Below, one piece after another: positions 18,048 to 27,280 of a stretch of 64,000 nt of DNA. Under the pieces are notes generated by a model. That model made no database searches. It was given only the letters and a program-made list of their open reading frames with translations, and had not been told where the DNA came from. Positions within the stretch are counted from its first letter, which is position 1; every line of letters starts with the position of its first letter. Source of the DNA: Denitratimonas yunnanensis (SeqCode) (GTDB lineage Bacteria > Pseudomonadota > Gammaproteobacteria > Xanthomonadales > Xanthomonadaceae). Position numbers and translations under genes: made by a program. The stretch is from positions 310,001 to 374,000 of the forward strand of contig JAPMLR010000001.1 in the NCBI GenBank assembly GCA_026410415.1. The letters are read 5' to 3'.

Positions 18048-21000
18048 ATGCGCCTGGGCATTTCCGGCCGCCTCGCACATATCTTCCAGTCGCATGCGCT
18101 GACGCCGGTTCTGGCGCTGGCCGGGCTGTTGCTCGGTATCGCGGCCGTGCTGATCACGCCGCGCGAGGAGGAGCCGCAGATCGATGTGACGATGGCGGAT
18201 GTGATCGTCACATTCCCCGGCGCGCCTGCACACGATGTGGCCACGATGGTATCCACGCCGCTGGAGCGCGTGCTGTCGGAAATCGAGGGCGTCAAACACG
18301 TCTATTCGGCCAGTCGTACCGGCATGGCCGTGGTGACGGTGGAGTTTCAGGTCGGCGTGCCGCGACAGGCGGCGCTGGTGCGCCTGCACGACAAGGTGCT
18401 GTCGAACACGGATCTGTTTCCGCAGGGATTTGGCGTTTCGCAACCGTTGGTGCGCCCGCTCGGCATCGATGACGTGCCGGTGATGGCGCTGACGCTCTGG
18501 GCCGATGATCCGGGTATCGATGCCGAGGCGCTGGCCGAGGTGGCGCACACCCTGCAAACCGAACTCAAGCGCGTGCCGGGCACGCGCGACATCGATGTGA
18601 TCGGTGCGCCCGGGCGTGCCGTGCTGATAACGCCGGATGCCGCCAAATTGGCTGCTCATGGCCTCAGCCTGCCGGAACTGGGGGCGGCGCTGGCGGCATC
18701 CAACGTGGTGGCCGAGCCGGGCGCGCGTGTCGGTGCCGAAGGCAGCGTGCCAGTCACCTTGGGCACCTGGTTGGCCGATGCCGATGCGGTATCCGAAGCG
18801 TTCATCACCCTGGCCGATGGTCGGGCGCTGCGCATGGCCGATGTGGCACAGGTGCAGCGTGCGCCTGATCGTCCCGATACCTATGTCTGGCATGGCACAC
18901 CGCCCGGTCGCGCTGGCCCCGTCGATGGTCGCGTGCCGGCGCTGACGTTGAGCATCGCGAAGAAGCCGGGCACCAATGCCACCGAGATCACTGCCGCGGT
19001 GAGCGAGCGCCTGGTCGGCCTGCGCGACGGCACGATTCCCGATGGCGTGCATGTGGAAATCAGTCGCGATTACGGTGCCACGGCCGCCGACAAGGCCAAT
19101 ACGCTGATCCAGAAGCTGGTGTTCGCCACCGGCTCGGTGGTGTTGCTGGTGCTGTTCGCACTCGGCTGGCGCGAGGCCATCGTGATCGGCAGCGCGGTGG
19201 TATTGACGTTGGCATTGACCCTGTTCGCTTCGTGGGCGATGGGTTTCACCTTGAACCGAGTTTCCCTGTTCGCGCTGATTTTCTCCATCGGCATCCTCGT
19301 GGACGACGCCATCGTGGTGGTGGAGAACATCCACCGGCACATGACCCAGGGCGGCAAGTCGCTGCGCGAGGCGATTCCGCCAGCGGTCGACGAAGTGGGC
19401 GGGCCGACCATCCTGGCCACCTTCACCGTGATCGCGGCGCTGATGCCGATGGCCTTCGTCACCGGTTTGATGGGGCCGTACATGCGGCCGATTCCGATCA
19501 ATGCCTCGGTCGGCATGGCGATTTCGTTGCTGATCGCGCTCACCGTCACGCCATGGCTGGCCTTGAAGCTGCTGCGTCGCCACGATGCGCCCGGTTCAAG
19601 CGCCGGGGCCGGCGCGCCCGACGCCAAGGCGACGCGCCTGCAAGGCTTGTTCGAGCGCATCCTGCGCCCGTTTCTCGACAGCGAGCGCGGTGGTCGACGC
19701 CGGTTCGCACTGTTCGCCGGCATCGTTCTGCTGCTGGCTGCCTCGATGGGGCTGGCGACACTGCAATGGGTGGTGCTGAAAATGCTGCCCTTCGACAACA
19801 AGTCCGAGTTCCAGGTGGTGCTGGACATGCCTGAAGGCACACCGCTGGAGCAAACCAATGCGGTGCTGGCGGACATGGCCGAGGCGCTGTCGCAGGTGCC
19901 GGAAGTGAACAACTTCCAAGGCTATGCCGGCACCTCCGCACCGATCACTTTCAACGGATTGGTGCGGCAGTATTACCTGCGCCGCGGCGCCAACGTGGGC
20001 GATCTGCAAGTCCATCTGGTCGACAAATCCGAACGCCAACGCCAGAGCCACGCCATTGCCCGTGATGTCCGCCCGATGCTGGCCGACATCGCCGCGCGCC
20101 ATGGCGCGGCGGTGAAGGTGATCGAAGTGCCGCCCGGCCCGCCGGTGCTCTCGCCCATCGTGGCCGAGGTCTATGGGCCGGAGGACGATGGCATTCGCCG
20201 CATCGCCAAGGCGCTGGAAACGCGTTTTGCCGGCACTGAGGGCCTCGTGGACATCGATACGTCGGTGGAAGCTGCGGCGCGTCGTGACCTGCTCGTGATC
20301 GACCGCGACCGTGCCGCACGTCTGGGCGTATCGCCAGCGGCCATCGCGCAGGTGATTTCGATGGCGGTGGCCGGCAGTGACGTGAGCTATATCCACGATG
20401 GTCGCACGCAGCATCCTGTACCGTTGCGCATCCGTTTGCCGGCCGATGTGGAAGCCGATCTTGATCGCCTGCTGACACTGGTGGTGCGATCGCATTCCGG
20501 CGCTCTGGTGCCGCTGTCCGAAGTGCTGCGCCCACAGGGTGCAGGCTGGGATGAGTCGGTGCTGCACAAGAACGGCTTGCCGGTGGCTTATGTGATGGCG
20601 GACGAGGCCGGCAAGCTGGACAGCCCGCTGTATGGCATGTTCGATCTGGTCGGTCAGATCGCGGAAGAGGCCGTCGATGGCGTGATGCTGGAGCAGTTCT
20701 TTTTCCGCCAGCCGGAAACGCGCGATGCCTATGCGATCAAATGGGATGGCGAATGGCAGATCACCTTTGAAACCTTCCGCGACATGGGCTTGGCCTACGT
20801 CGTCGGATTGGTGTTGATTTACCTGCTCGTGGTGGGCCAGTTCCGCAGTTATCTGGTGCCATTGGTGATCATGGCGCCGATTCCGCTCACCCTGATCGGC
20901 GTGATGCCAGGGCATGCTTTGCTCGGCAAGCAGTTCACCGCCACCAGCATGATCGGCATGATCGCGCTGGCCGGAATCATCGTGCGCAATTCAATCCTGC

Positions 21001-21281
21001 TGGTGGATTTCATCGATCACCTCGTGGCGCGTGGCGAACGATTGGAAGATGCCGCCATCCGCGCGTGTGCGGTACGCGCACAGCCGATTGCGCTGACAGC
21101 CTTTGCCGCCACGGCGGGAGCCTTGTTCATCCTCGATGATCCGATTTTCAACGGCCTTGCCATCTCGCTGGTGTTCGGCATTCTGGTTTCGACCTTGCTG
21201 ACGCTGGTCGTGATTCCGCTGCTCTACGTCTTGTTGCTGAGAAACAGGGCGCAGCGCACTTCCGTCGAGGAACACGCATGA
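18048..21281 (+). CDS. RND efflux transporter, inner-membrane permease
   Basis: A 1077-residue AcrB-type permease. N-terminal helix 1 (THAL..LALAGLLLGIAAVLI region) is followed by the first porter domain. Helix 4 carries GILVDDAIVVVENIHRHM with the adjacent aspartates used for proton relay. The second half repeats the layout and ends with IVRNSILLVDFIDHL and a C-terminal helix. It assembles as a trimer with the adaptor encoded just before. The substrate is unknown. The gene is intact and of normal length. The thioredoxin gene follows after 100 bases. Confidence 0.95.
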   Translation: MRLGISGRLAHIFQSHALTPVLALAGLLLGIAAVLITPREEEPQIDVTMADVIVTFPGAPAHDVATMVSTPLERVLSEIEGVKHVYSASRTGMAVVTVEFQVGVPRQAALVRLHDKVLSNTDLFPQGFGVSQPLVRPLGIDDVPVMALTLWADDPGIDAEALAEVAHTLQTELKRVPGTRDIDVIGAPGRAVLITPDAAKLAAHGLSLPELGAALAASNVVAEPGARVGAEGSVPVTLGTWLADADAVSEAFITLADGRALRMADVAQVQRAPDRPDTYVWHGTPPGRAGPVDGRVPALTLSIAKKPGTNATEITAAVSERLVGLRDGTIPDGVHVEISRDYGATAADKANTLIQKLVFATGSVVLLVLFALGWREAIVIGSAVVLTLALTLFASWAMGFTLNRVSLFALIFSIGILVDDAIVVVENIHRHMTQGGKSLREAIPPAVDEVGGPTILATFTVIAALMPMAFVTGLMGPYMRPIPINASVGMAISLLIALTVTPWLALKLLRRHDAPGSSAGAGAPDAKATRLQGLFERILRPFLDSERGGRRRFALFAGIVLLLAASMGLATLQWVVLKMLPFDNKSEFQVVLDMPEGTPLEQTNAVLADMAEALSQVPEVNNFQGYAGTSAPITFNGLVRQYYLRRGANVGDLQVHLVDKSERQRQSHAIARDVRPMLADIAARHGAAVKVIEVPPGPPVLSPIVAEVYGPEDDGIRRIAKALETRFAGTEGLVDIDTSVEAAARRDLLVIDRDRAARLGVSPAAIAQVISMAVAGSDVSYIHDGRTQHPVPLRIRLPADVEADLDRLLTLVVRSHSGALVPLSEVLRPQGAGWDESVLHKNGLPVAYVMADEAGKLDSPLYGMFDLVGQIAEEAVDGVMLEQFFFRQPETRDAYAIKWDGEWQITFETFRDMGLAYVVGLVLIYLLVVGQFRSYLVPLVIMAPIPLTLIGVMPGHALLGKQFTATSMIGMIALAGIIVRNSILLVDFIDHLVARGERLEDAAIRACAVRAQPIALTAFAATAGALFILDDPIFNGLAISLVFGILVSTLLTLVVIPLLYVLLLRNRAQRTSVEEHA

Positions 21282-21381
21282 GCGCGCTCCTTGATCACAC
21301 GGCAAAGGCTTCGTGCCATGCCATGCCCTGTGGATGCTTCAATCCGGGCATGATGGCGTCAGAGTTTGTCGGAGAAATCGC

Positions 21382-21837
21382 ATGAATCCTGTCGCGTCGC
21401 TGCTGCTGGCCTGTCCGCACTGCCATCGGATGAATCGCGTGCCGGCCACGCGCTTGCGCGATGCGCCGGTGTGCGGACACTGCCGTCAATTGCTTTTTCC
21501 AGCGCGACCATTCGATCTGGACGGCAGTCAGTTCGATGCCCACGCGGTGCGCAGTGACATGCCCTTGCTGGTGGATTTCTGGGCGCCATGGTGTGGCCCG
21601 TGTCGGGCGATGGCGCCGGCGTATGCGCAGGCAGCGCAAGTGCTGGAGCCGGATGTGCGCCTGGCCAAGGTCGATACCGAAGCGCAGCCGGCGCTCGGAT
21701 CGCGTTTTGATATCCGCAGCATTCCAACCATGGTGCTGTTGCTGCACGGGCGCGAACTGGCGCGACAATCCGGCGCCATGCCGGCCAATGCCATCATCCA
21801 ATGGGCGCGCCAGCATCTTCCCCTTTCACCTGCTTGA
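21382..21837 (+). CDS. trxC: Thioredoxin 2 (zinc-binding TrxC)
   Basis: A 151-residue TrxC-type thioredoxin. The N-terminal zinc ribbon is CPHC (11-14) and CGHC (31-34), and the redox site is WCGPC (Cys71 and Cys74). It reduces protein disulfides and, in this neighbourhood, perhaps persulfides. The ATG at 21382 was chosen by family start (MNPVASLLLACPHC). The open frame from 21313 is too long for TrxC. The OsmC gene follows nine bases after its stop, so the two are probably one unit. Confidence 0.95.
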   Translation: MNPVASLLLACPHCHRMNRVPATRLRDAPVCGHCRQLLFPARPFDLDGSQFDAHAVRSDMPLLVDFWAPWCGPCRAMAPAYAQAAQVLEPDVRLAKVDTEAQPALGSRFDIRSIPTMVLLLHGRELARQSGAMPANAIIQWARQHLPLSPA

Positions 21838-21846
21838 GGACATGAC

Positions 21847-22326
21847 ATGAGCGACGACAGCGTCAGCGTCACGCTGGAACAGGTTTCCGGCTACGAATTC
21901 CGGGTTCGTTTTGAAGAAAGCGCGATTCCGGATCTTTCCACCGATCTTTCCGCGCCGCTCGGACGCGATGCCGGCCCCAATCCCGAGCGCATGCTGACTG
22001 CCGCCGTGGTCAATTGTCTGGCCGCAAGCCTGTTGTTCTCTCTGAGCAAGTTCAAGAACGTGCCCGGTGGCCAATTGCGCGCCACGGCAACCTCGCGCAC
22101 AGGCCGCAATGCCGACAAGCGCGTGCGGGTGGAAGATATCGCCGTGCGGATCGAGTTGCCGGGGCTTGCTGCCGATTACACCAGCCTTGATCGCATCCTG
22201 GCCCAGTTCGAGGGCTTCTGCACCGTCACCGAAAGCGTGCGACAGGGCGTGGCGGTGGATGTGGCCGTGGTGGACGGCAGCGGCGCGTTATTGCACCAGT
22301 CGCGCGCAGGTGGGCCGGCAGCATGA
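21847..22326 (+). CDS. OsmC family peroxide/thiol-stress protein
   Basis: A 159-residue protein with the paired redox cysteines of the OsmC/Ohr superfamily: Cys57 (AAVVNCLAASLLFSL) and Cys125 (FEGFCTVTESVRQG). Members reduce organic hydroperoxides with lipoyl or dithiol partners. This one is closer in outline to the uncharacterised OsmC group than to Ohr. It ends the run DUF2892-RND-TrxC-OsmC whose left promoter carries the BigR-like operator. A palindrome (GGCAGCAT, one base, ATGCTGCC at 22317-22333) covers its stop codon. Confidence 0.9.
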   Translation: MSDDSVSVTLEQVSGYEFRVRFEESAIPDLSTDLSAPLGRDAGPNPERMLTAAVVNCLAASLLFSLSKFKNVPGGQLRATATSRTGRNADKRVRVEDIAVRIELPGLAADYTSLDRILAQFEGFCTVTESVRQGVAVDVAVVDGSGALLHQSRAGGPAA

Positions 22327-22348
22327 TGCTGCCAGCCACACAGTAGAT

Positions 22349-23182
22349 TCAATCGGACGTTGCTGCTGCGGTAATGTTGCTGGCATCGAAGGCGCTGGCG
22401 TAGCCACTTTCGACGATGCGCTTCTGCACCAGTTCGCTCATGCGCAGGTTGCCAGCCACGATCTGGCCGTTGCGTGGCGTGGCGGCTGCACCACGGAACT
22501 CCAGGCAGCGTCCTCCCGCTTCGCGTACCAGCAGCATGCCGGCGGCGATGTCCCAGGGCTTCACTCCTGCCTCGAAGTAGGCATCCGCGCGACCGCAGGC
22601 CACGTAGGCCAGATCCAGTGCGGCCGAGCCGGTACGGCGGATGTCCTCGGCCTCGTCCAGCAGCGAATGCACGGTATCGAGCTGCGGGCGCAGGCGTTTG
22701 CGTTCGCGTGGGGGGAAGCCAGTGACGAGCATCGCGCCTTCGAGGGTTTCGCGCCCGGCGACGCGGATGCGGCGATCGTTCAGGAACGCGCCGCTGCCGC
22801 GGCTGGCGGTGAAGATCTCGTTGCGCTGCGGATCGTAGATGACCGCATGCAATGGATCGTCGCCTTCGAGCAGGGCAATGGAGACGCAGTAATGCGGAAT
22901 GCCGTGCAGGAAGTTGCTGGTACCGTCGAGTGGATCGATCACGAAGGTGTGGCGGGCCTGTCCGAGCGCGCCGCTTTCCTCGCACAAGAAGGCGTGATCG
23001 GGAAAGGCACGCCGCAGCTCGCGTATGATTTCCTTCTCGGCCAGTGAGTCCACCTCGCTGGCGTAGTCTTGACGCCCCTTTTCGACGATGTTCAGACCGT
23101 CAAGGCGCGCAACATGGCGCAGAATGATGTTGCCGGCCGCGCGCGCGGCTTTGACCATGATGTTGACCGCGGGCTTGAGCAT
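22349..23182 (-). CDS. suhB: Inositol-1-monophosphatase (SuhB)
   Basis: A 277-residue member of the Mg-dependent inositol monophosphatase family. Metal-binding motifs are CEESGALG (Glu near residue 68), [12 protein letters not shown] (near 83) and [15 protein letters not shown] (near 211). SuhB also helps ribosomal RNA transcription antitermination in E. coli. It is divergent from trmJ (114 bases apart), a neighbour pair conserved across gammaproteobacteria. Full length; the ATG at 23182 is the family start. Confidence 0.95.
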   Translation of the reverse strand: MLKPAVNIMVKAARAAGNIILRHVARLDGLNIVEKGRQDYASEVDSLAEKEIIRELRRAFPDHAFLCEESGALGQARHTFVIDPLDGTSNFLHGIPHYCVSIALLEGDDPLHAVIYDPQRNEIFTASRGSGAFLNDRRIRVAGRETLEGAMLVTGFPPRERKRLRPQLDTVHSLLDEAEDIRRTGSAALDLAYVACGRADAYFEAGVKPWDIAAGMLLVREAGGRCLEFRGAAATPRNGQIVAGNLRMSELVQKRIVESGYASAFDASNITAAATSD

Positions 23183-23296
23183 GCGGGATCTCTTGCGTCG
23201 AAGGTGGGAAAGAGCCGGCCACCGCTGCTGCGGGGCGGAGGCGGATTCTAGCAGGTTGTCACCACGCCCGGTGCCAGGGGCTTTGGAGGAAATGGC

Positions 23297-24052
23297 GTGT
23301 CAGAAGCAGAACATCCCGATGAGGCGATATCCATCATCCTGGTGGGCACCTCCCATCCCGGCAACATCGGCTCGGCGGCGCGTGCGATGCGCACGATGGG
23401 GCTGACGAAACTCTGTCTGGTCGCGCCGGAGCGGTTTCCGCACCGCGAAGCCAGTGCGATGGCGGCTGGTGCGGACGACGTGTTGGAACAGGCACGCGTG
23501 TTCGACACACTGCAGGACGCCGTTGCCGATTGTCGCTGGGTGATGGGCTGCACGGCGCGCCGGAGAAGCGTGGTGATGGACGAATTCGATCCTTCAGCCG
23601 CTGCATCGAGGATATGGGAGGCAACGGCACGGGGCAGGGTGGCGCTGGTATTCGGTCGCGAGCGTACCGGCCTGACCAACGAAGAGCTTCAGTTGTGTCA
23701 CGCATCGGTGCATATCCCGTCGGTCGAGGACTTCAGCTCGCTCAATCTGGCCGCTGCGGTGCAGGTGCTCGCCTGGGAACTGCGACGCGCGCAACTGGCG
23801 TGCACCTCCGCGCCCGACACGCCGATGATGGTCGATGATCTGCCAGCCACTGCAGCGCAAATGGAAAGCTTGTTCGGGCATCTGGCGCAGATGCTGGAAG
23901 ACATCGACTTCCACAAGGGACGTTCGCCGGACCGGGTGATGCGACGCCTGCGCCAACTCCTGCTGCGCGCCCAGCCTGACCAGCGCGAGGTGCGTGTATT
24001 GCGCGGCATTTTTGCCGACGCACAACGCATGGCGCGGCTGGCCGGACGGTGA
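23297..24052 (+). CDS. trmJ: tRNA (cytidine/uridine-32 2'-O)-methyltransferase
   Basis: A 251-residue SPOUT methyltransferase that 2'-O-methylates position 32 of tRNAs using SAM. Diagnostic blocks are [19 protein letters not shown] near residue 13, [17 protein letters not shown] near 115 (the knot loop), and [18 protein letters not shown] near 139. The C-terminal helical extension is typical of TrmJ. The start is GTG at 23297 with GGAGGA six bases upstream (23285-23290). It lies beside suhB, as in E. coli. Confidence 0.94.
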   Translation: MSEAEHPDEAISIILVGTSHPGNIGSAARAMRTMGLTKLCLVAPERFPHREASAMAAGADDVLEQARVFDTLQDAVADCRWVMGCTARRRSVVMDEFDPSAAASRIWEATARGRVALVFGRERTGLTNEELQLCHASVHIPSVEDFSSLNLAAAVQVLAWELRRAQLACTSAPDTPMMVDDLPATAAQMESLFGHLAQMLEDIDFHKGRSPDRVMRRLRQLLLRAQPDQREVRVLRGIFADAQRMARLAGR

Positions 24053-24176
24053 AGTCGGGCCTCGCCAGTGCAGGGCACGCGTCACCGAGGCACGCATGGC
24101 TGACACTATCTGCCCCGGAACGAATCGGATAGGCTTTGCCGTCTTTGCCGTTTCGCACGGTTTCCCTGCACGTCCC

Positions 24177-25097
24177 ATGACCCGATTGGTCTCCTGTTTA
24201 CTGCTGCTTTGCGCGATGTCGCTCCCGGTGTCTGCTTGGGCGGGCGAATCGGCATCGCGCCAGGTGCTGGTGCTGGGACGGGTGAGTGACGATCCCAAGC
24301 GCCATGCAGAGGCGCTCCAGCCCATGCTCGATTACGTGGTTCCCCGCCTGCGGCAGGTCGGCATCCGTGAGGGGCGCATCCTGATGGCGCGCGATTCGCT
24401 CCAGATGCAGAGTTACTTGCGCCGGCAGCGGGTTGACTGGGTCAGCGACACCGCAGTGATGGCGGTGGAGTACCGTCGTCGCGTCGGTGCGGAGCTGCTG
24501 CTGGTCACCGAGCGTGGTGGAGGGCTGGACTATCACACCGTGTTCTTCACATGGCGTGGCAGCGGCATCACCTCGCTGCAGGATCTCAAGGGACGCGGGA
24601 TCGCGTTCCAGAATCCCTATTCCACCAGCAGTTACGTAATGCCGGCTGCGGAGATGTTGCGCGCCGGGCTGGAACTGGACGTCCTGCTGTCGCCACTGGA
24701 CCGCGCTGCGCCCGGCCGCGTGGGCTACGTGTTCGCACGCAGCGAGAGCAATGTTTCCACGTGGGTACAGAAGCGCCTTCTGGATGCGGGGGCGTTCTCC
24801 AGCCTGGACTGGGAGCGACTGGGAAAACGCTTGCCGCAAGCGCAGGCGGATATGGAGATTTTTCACGAAACCGCGAGTGTGTCGCGCGCGATCGAGGTGA
24901 TTGCGCCCGACCTTGATCCGCGCGTGCGCGAGCAGCTGCGCAAGGTGCTGCTGGAGGCGGACAAGGACCCGGCTGCACACGAGGCGCTCGGACGGTTTTT
25001 CGATACCCGTCGTTTCGTGCCGCTTGATGCGCATACCGAGCGCGGGTTGAACCGTCTGCGTGCCGATCTGGACCTGGTTCGCGAGCGCCTGGAATGA
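24177..25097 (+). CDS. PhnD-like periplasmic phosphate/phosphonate-binding protein
   Basis: A 306-residue protein with a Sec signal peptide (MTRLVSCLLLLCAMSLPVSAWA). The body has the PhnD/type 2 periplasmic-binding fold: VLGRVSDDPKRHAEALQPML, then ITSLQDLKGRGIAFQNPYSTSSYVMPAAEML, the classic ligand-loop block. No transporter genes flank it. Instead its stop overlaps by four bases (ATGA) the start of a GGDEF-EAL gene with a periplasmic sensor, so it probably feeds ligand information to that enzyme rather than to an ABC importer. The ligand is unknown. The open frame before 24177 lacks coding features. Confidence 0.9.
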   Translation: MTRLVSCLLLLCAMSLPVSAWAGESASRQVLVLGRVSDDPKRHAEALQPMLDYVVPRLRQVGIREGRILMARDSLQMQSYLRRQRVDWVSDTAVMAVEYRRRVGAELLLVTERGGGLDYHTVFFTWRGSGITSLQDLKGRGIAFQNPYSTSSYVMPAAEMLRAGLELDVLLSPLDRAAPGRVGYVFARSESNVSTWVQKRLLDAGAFSSLDWERLGKRLPQAQADMEIFHETASVSRAIEVIAPDLDPRVREQLRKVLLEADKDPAAHEALGRFFDTRRFVPLDAHTERGLNRLRADLDLVRERLE

Positions 25098-27211
25098 GCA
25101 TGCGACTCGGGTTGCGCGGCCGATTCTGGCTGATCGTGCTGGCGGCAACGCTGCTGTGCATGATCCTGGGGCTTGTCGGCTGGCAGCAGCAGGCGGCCGG
25201 CATGCAGCAGCTCGCCCGGCTCAGCGAGGAGTCGATCCATGAGGCGGGCGTGCGCAGCGAGCAACGCCGTGCGCTGGCAATGGCCCAACTGATCGCCGAT
25301 GCGATGGTCAATCCGCTGTATTACTTCGATCTGAGTCTGATCGGCGAAATCGCGCGTTCGGCACTGGCCCAGCCGGAGGTCGCCTACGTCCTGATCTACG
25401 ACGACGACGGACGCATCGTCCACGATGGCAGTGCCGACATTTCCCGATTCGGTCAGCGCATGGGCGATCCGCTGGCGAACGTTGCCATCACGGCGACCAC
25501 GCCACGGATCCAGGATGACAACGGAATCATCGATGCGGCAGTGCCGATCTGGCTGGGGCAGGAACGAATCGGCGGCATCCGGGTGGGCATTTCGATGCGG
25601 GCACCGGCCTTGTTCGAGCGCGAAGCCGTCACCGCCGTCGAGGCACGCGGAGTACAGTTGCAGCGCCGCATGCTCGGTATCGCCGTTACCCTCATGGGCG
25701 GGCTGCTTGTCCTGGTGTTCCTCACCGCGCTGCTGATCTCGCGCAAGCTCGTCCGGCCGGTGCAGCGCCTGGCGCGTGCTGCACACCGGATGGCACAGGG
25801 TGACTATGCGGTCGATTGGCCGCTGTCGCAGCGTGGCGACGAGATCGGCGATCTGGAGGATGCCTTCGTAAGGATGGGCGAGAGCGTGGGGCGGCACGAC
25901 CGCGATATCCGCCGCCTGGCCTTCGACGACAGCCTGACGGGGCTGCCGAACCGCATCGCCTTCCGGGAGACGCTCGATACCCGAGTAAGGATGGCCGAAC
26001 GCAACGGTTCGGAGATCGCGCTGCTGTTCGTCGATCTGGATGACTTCAAGCGCATCAACGACACCCTTGGCCACGATGCCGGCGATGACGTGCTGATGCA
26101 GTTGGGAGCCAGGTTGCGTCTGGCGGCAGACAAGGTCGGGCAGGGGCGTGCGGAGATGGCGCGCTTCGGCGGCGACGAGTTCATTGCGCTGTTGGGTGGC
26201 CACGATGTGCGGGAACGTGCGACGCGTCTGGCGCAGGCGTTCCTGGCCGAATTGCGTCAACCCATCGAGATGGACAACCAATCCATCGTGCTGTCGGCCT
26301 CGGTCGGCATCACGCTGTATCCGCAGGACGGATTGCAGGCGGCGGCGTTGCTGAAGAATGCCGATATCGCGATGTACCGAGCCAAGCTCGACGGCAAGAA
26401 TTGTTTCCGTTTCTATACGCGCGACATGGATCTGGCAGTGGAGCGCCAGATGCAGATGGAACAGGATCTTCGCCTGGCACTGCAGCGCAACGAACTTTCG
26501 GTGCTGTATCAGCCGATCTATTCTCTGGCGCAGGGGCGCATCATCGGGGCCGAGGCACTGGTGCGCTGGAAGCACCCGCAGCGCGGCCAGATCGCGCCGG
26601 ATCAGTTCATTGCGGTGGCCGAGCAAACGGGGCAGATCGATGCGATCGGACACTTCGTGCTGCGCACCGCCTGCCAGGACGCCTCCACGTGGCCCATCCG
26701 TGGTGCCGAAGCGCCCATCGTCTCGGTCAACATATCCGCCCGGCAGCTGCAGGGTGGCAACCTGCCGGCCCTGGTGGAACAGGAACTGCGCCTGAGCCGT
26801 CTTGAAGCGCACCGCCTGCATCTGGAATTGACCGAGACCACGATGTTCTCGCACGAGGCCGAAGCCATCGCCGCCTCCACCCGGCTGCGCGCATCGGGTG
26901 CGAAGATCTGGCTGGACGATTTCGGTACCGGCTTCTCCGGTCTCAGCCACCTGCGCCGCGTTCCTGTCGACGGGGTCAAGATCGATCGCAGTTTCATCTC
27001 CGACATGCTCGACGATCCGGACGATCTGGCCCTCACCGCCGCCATCATCGCGATGGCGCACTCGCTGGGCGTCGTCGTCACTGCGGAAGGTGTCGAAACC
27101 GAAGGACAGTACGAAGCGCTGCGCCAGCGCGGCTGCGACAACGTGCAGGGTTTCTGGATCGGCAAACCGATGACGGCTGCCGATCTGGTGGAGCAGTTGC
27201 TCAGGGGATGA
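25094..27211 (+). CDS. Membrane GGDEF-EAL cyclic-di-GMP enzyme with periplasmic sensor
   Basis: A 705-residue inner-membrane signalling protein. Helix 1 (about 12-30), a periplasmic sensor (about 31-193) and helix 2 (about 194-214) are followed by HAMP (about 216-265), GGDEF with intact ARFGGDEFIALL (near 360) and no RxxD inhibitory site, then EAL with GAEALVRWKHP (near 478), ELTETTMFS and DDFGTGFSG (near 615). Both catalytic cores look complete, so cyclase, phosphodiesterase or both are possible. It overlaps the upstream PhnD-like gene by four bases, so sensor protein and enzyme are probably partners. Confidence 0.93.
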   Translation: MSMRLGLRGRFWLIVLAATLLCMILGLVGWQQQAAGMQQLARLSEESIHEAGVRSEQRRALAMAQLIADAMVNPLYYFDLSLIGEIARSALAQPEVAYVLIYDDDGRIVHDGSADISRFGQRMGDPLANVAITATTPRIQDDNGIIDAAVPIWLGQERIGGIRVGISMRAPALFEREAVTAVEARGVQLQRRMLGIAVTLMGGLLVLVFLTALLISRKLVRPVQRLARAAHRMAQGDYAVDWPLSQRGDEIGDLEDAFVRMGESVGRHDRDIRRLAFDDSLTGLPNRIAFRETLDTRVRMAERNGSEIALLFVDLDDFKRINDTLGHDAGDDVLMQLGARLRLAADKVGQGRAEMARFGGDEFIALLGGHDVRERATRLAQAFLAELRQPIEMDNQSIVLSASVGITLYPQDGLQAAALLKNADIAMYRAKLDGKNCFRFYTRDMDLAVERQMQMEQDLRLALQRNELSVLYQPIYSLAQGRIIGAEALVRWKHPQRGQIAPDQFIAVAEQTGQIDAIGHFVLRTACQDASTWPIRGAEAPIVSVNISARQLQGGNLPALVEQELRLSRLEAHRLHLELTETTMFSHEAEAIAASTRLRASGAKIWLDDFGTGFSGLSHLRRVPVDGVKIDRSFISDMLDDPDDLALTAAIIAMAHSLGVVVTAEGVETEGQYEALRQRGCDNVQGFWIGKPMTAADLVEQLLRG

Positions 27212-27228
27212 TGCCTGTGCGGCAGCGT

Positions 27229-27273
27229 GCCCCGACGCCGGGGCGCAGCGCCATGACGGCTGGCCGCGTCATG
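27229..27273. terminator. Two small hairpins between convergent genes
   Basis: GCCCCG (27229-27234) pairs with CGGGGC (27239-27244), and CATGACG (27252-27258) pairs with CGTCATG (27267-27273). They sit in the 69 bases between the converging GGDEF-EAL and ppk2 genes. No T-run follows either one, so termination is only probable from position. Confidence 0.35.
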
Positions 27274-27280
27274 TCCGATG

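Noticed and set aside
17877..19583. A 568-residue minus-strand open frame across the RND genes
   Set aside because: His/Arg/Gln-rich composition with no recognisable domain; the plus strand encodes clear RND adaptor and pump motifs.
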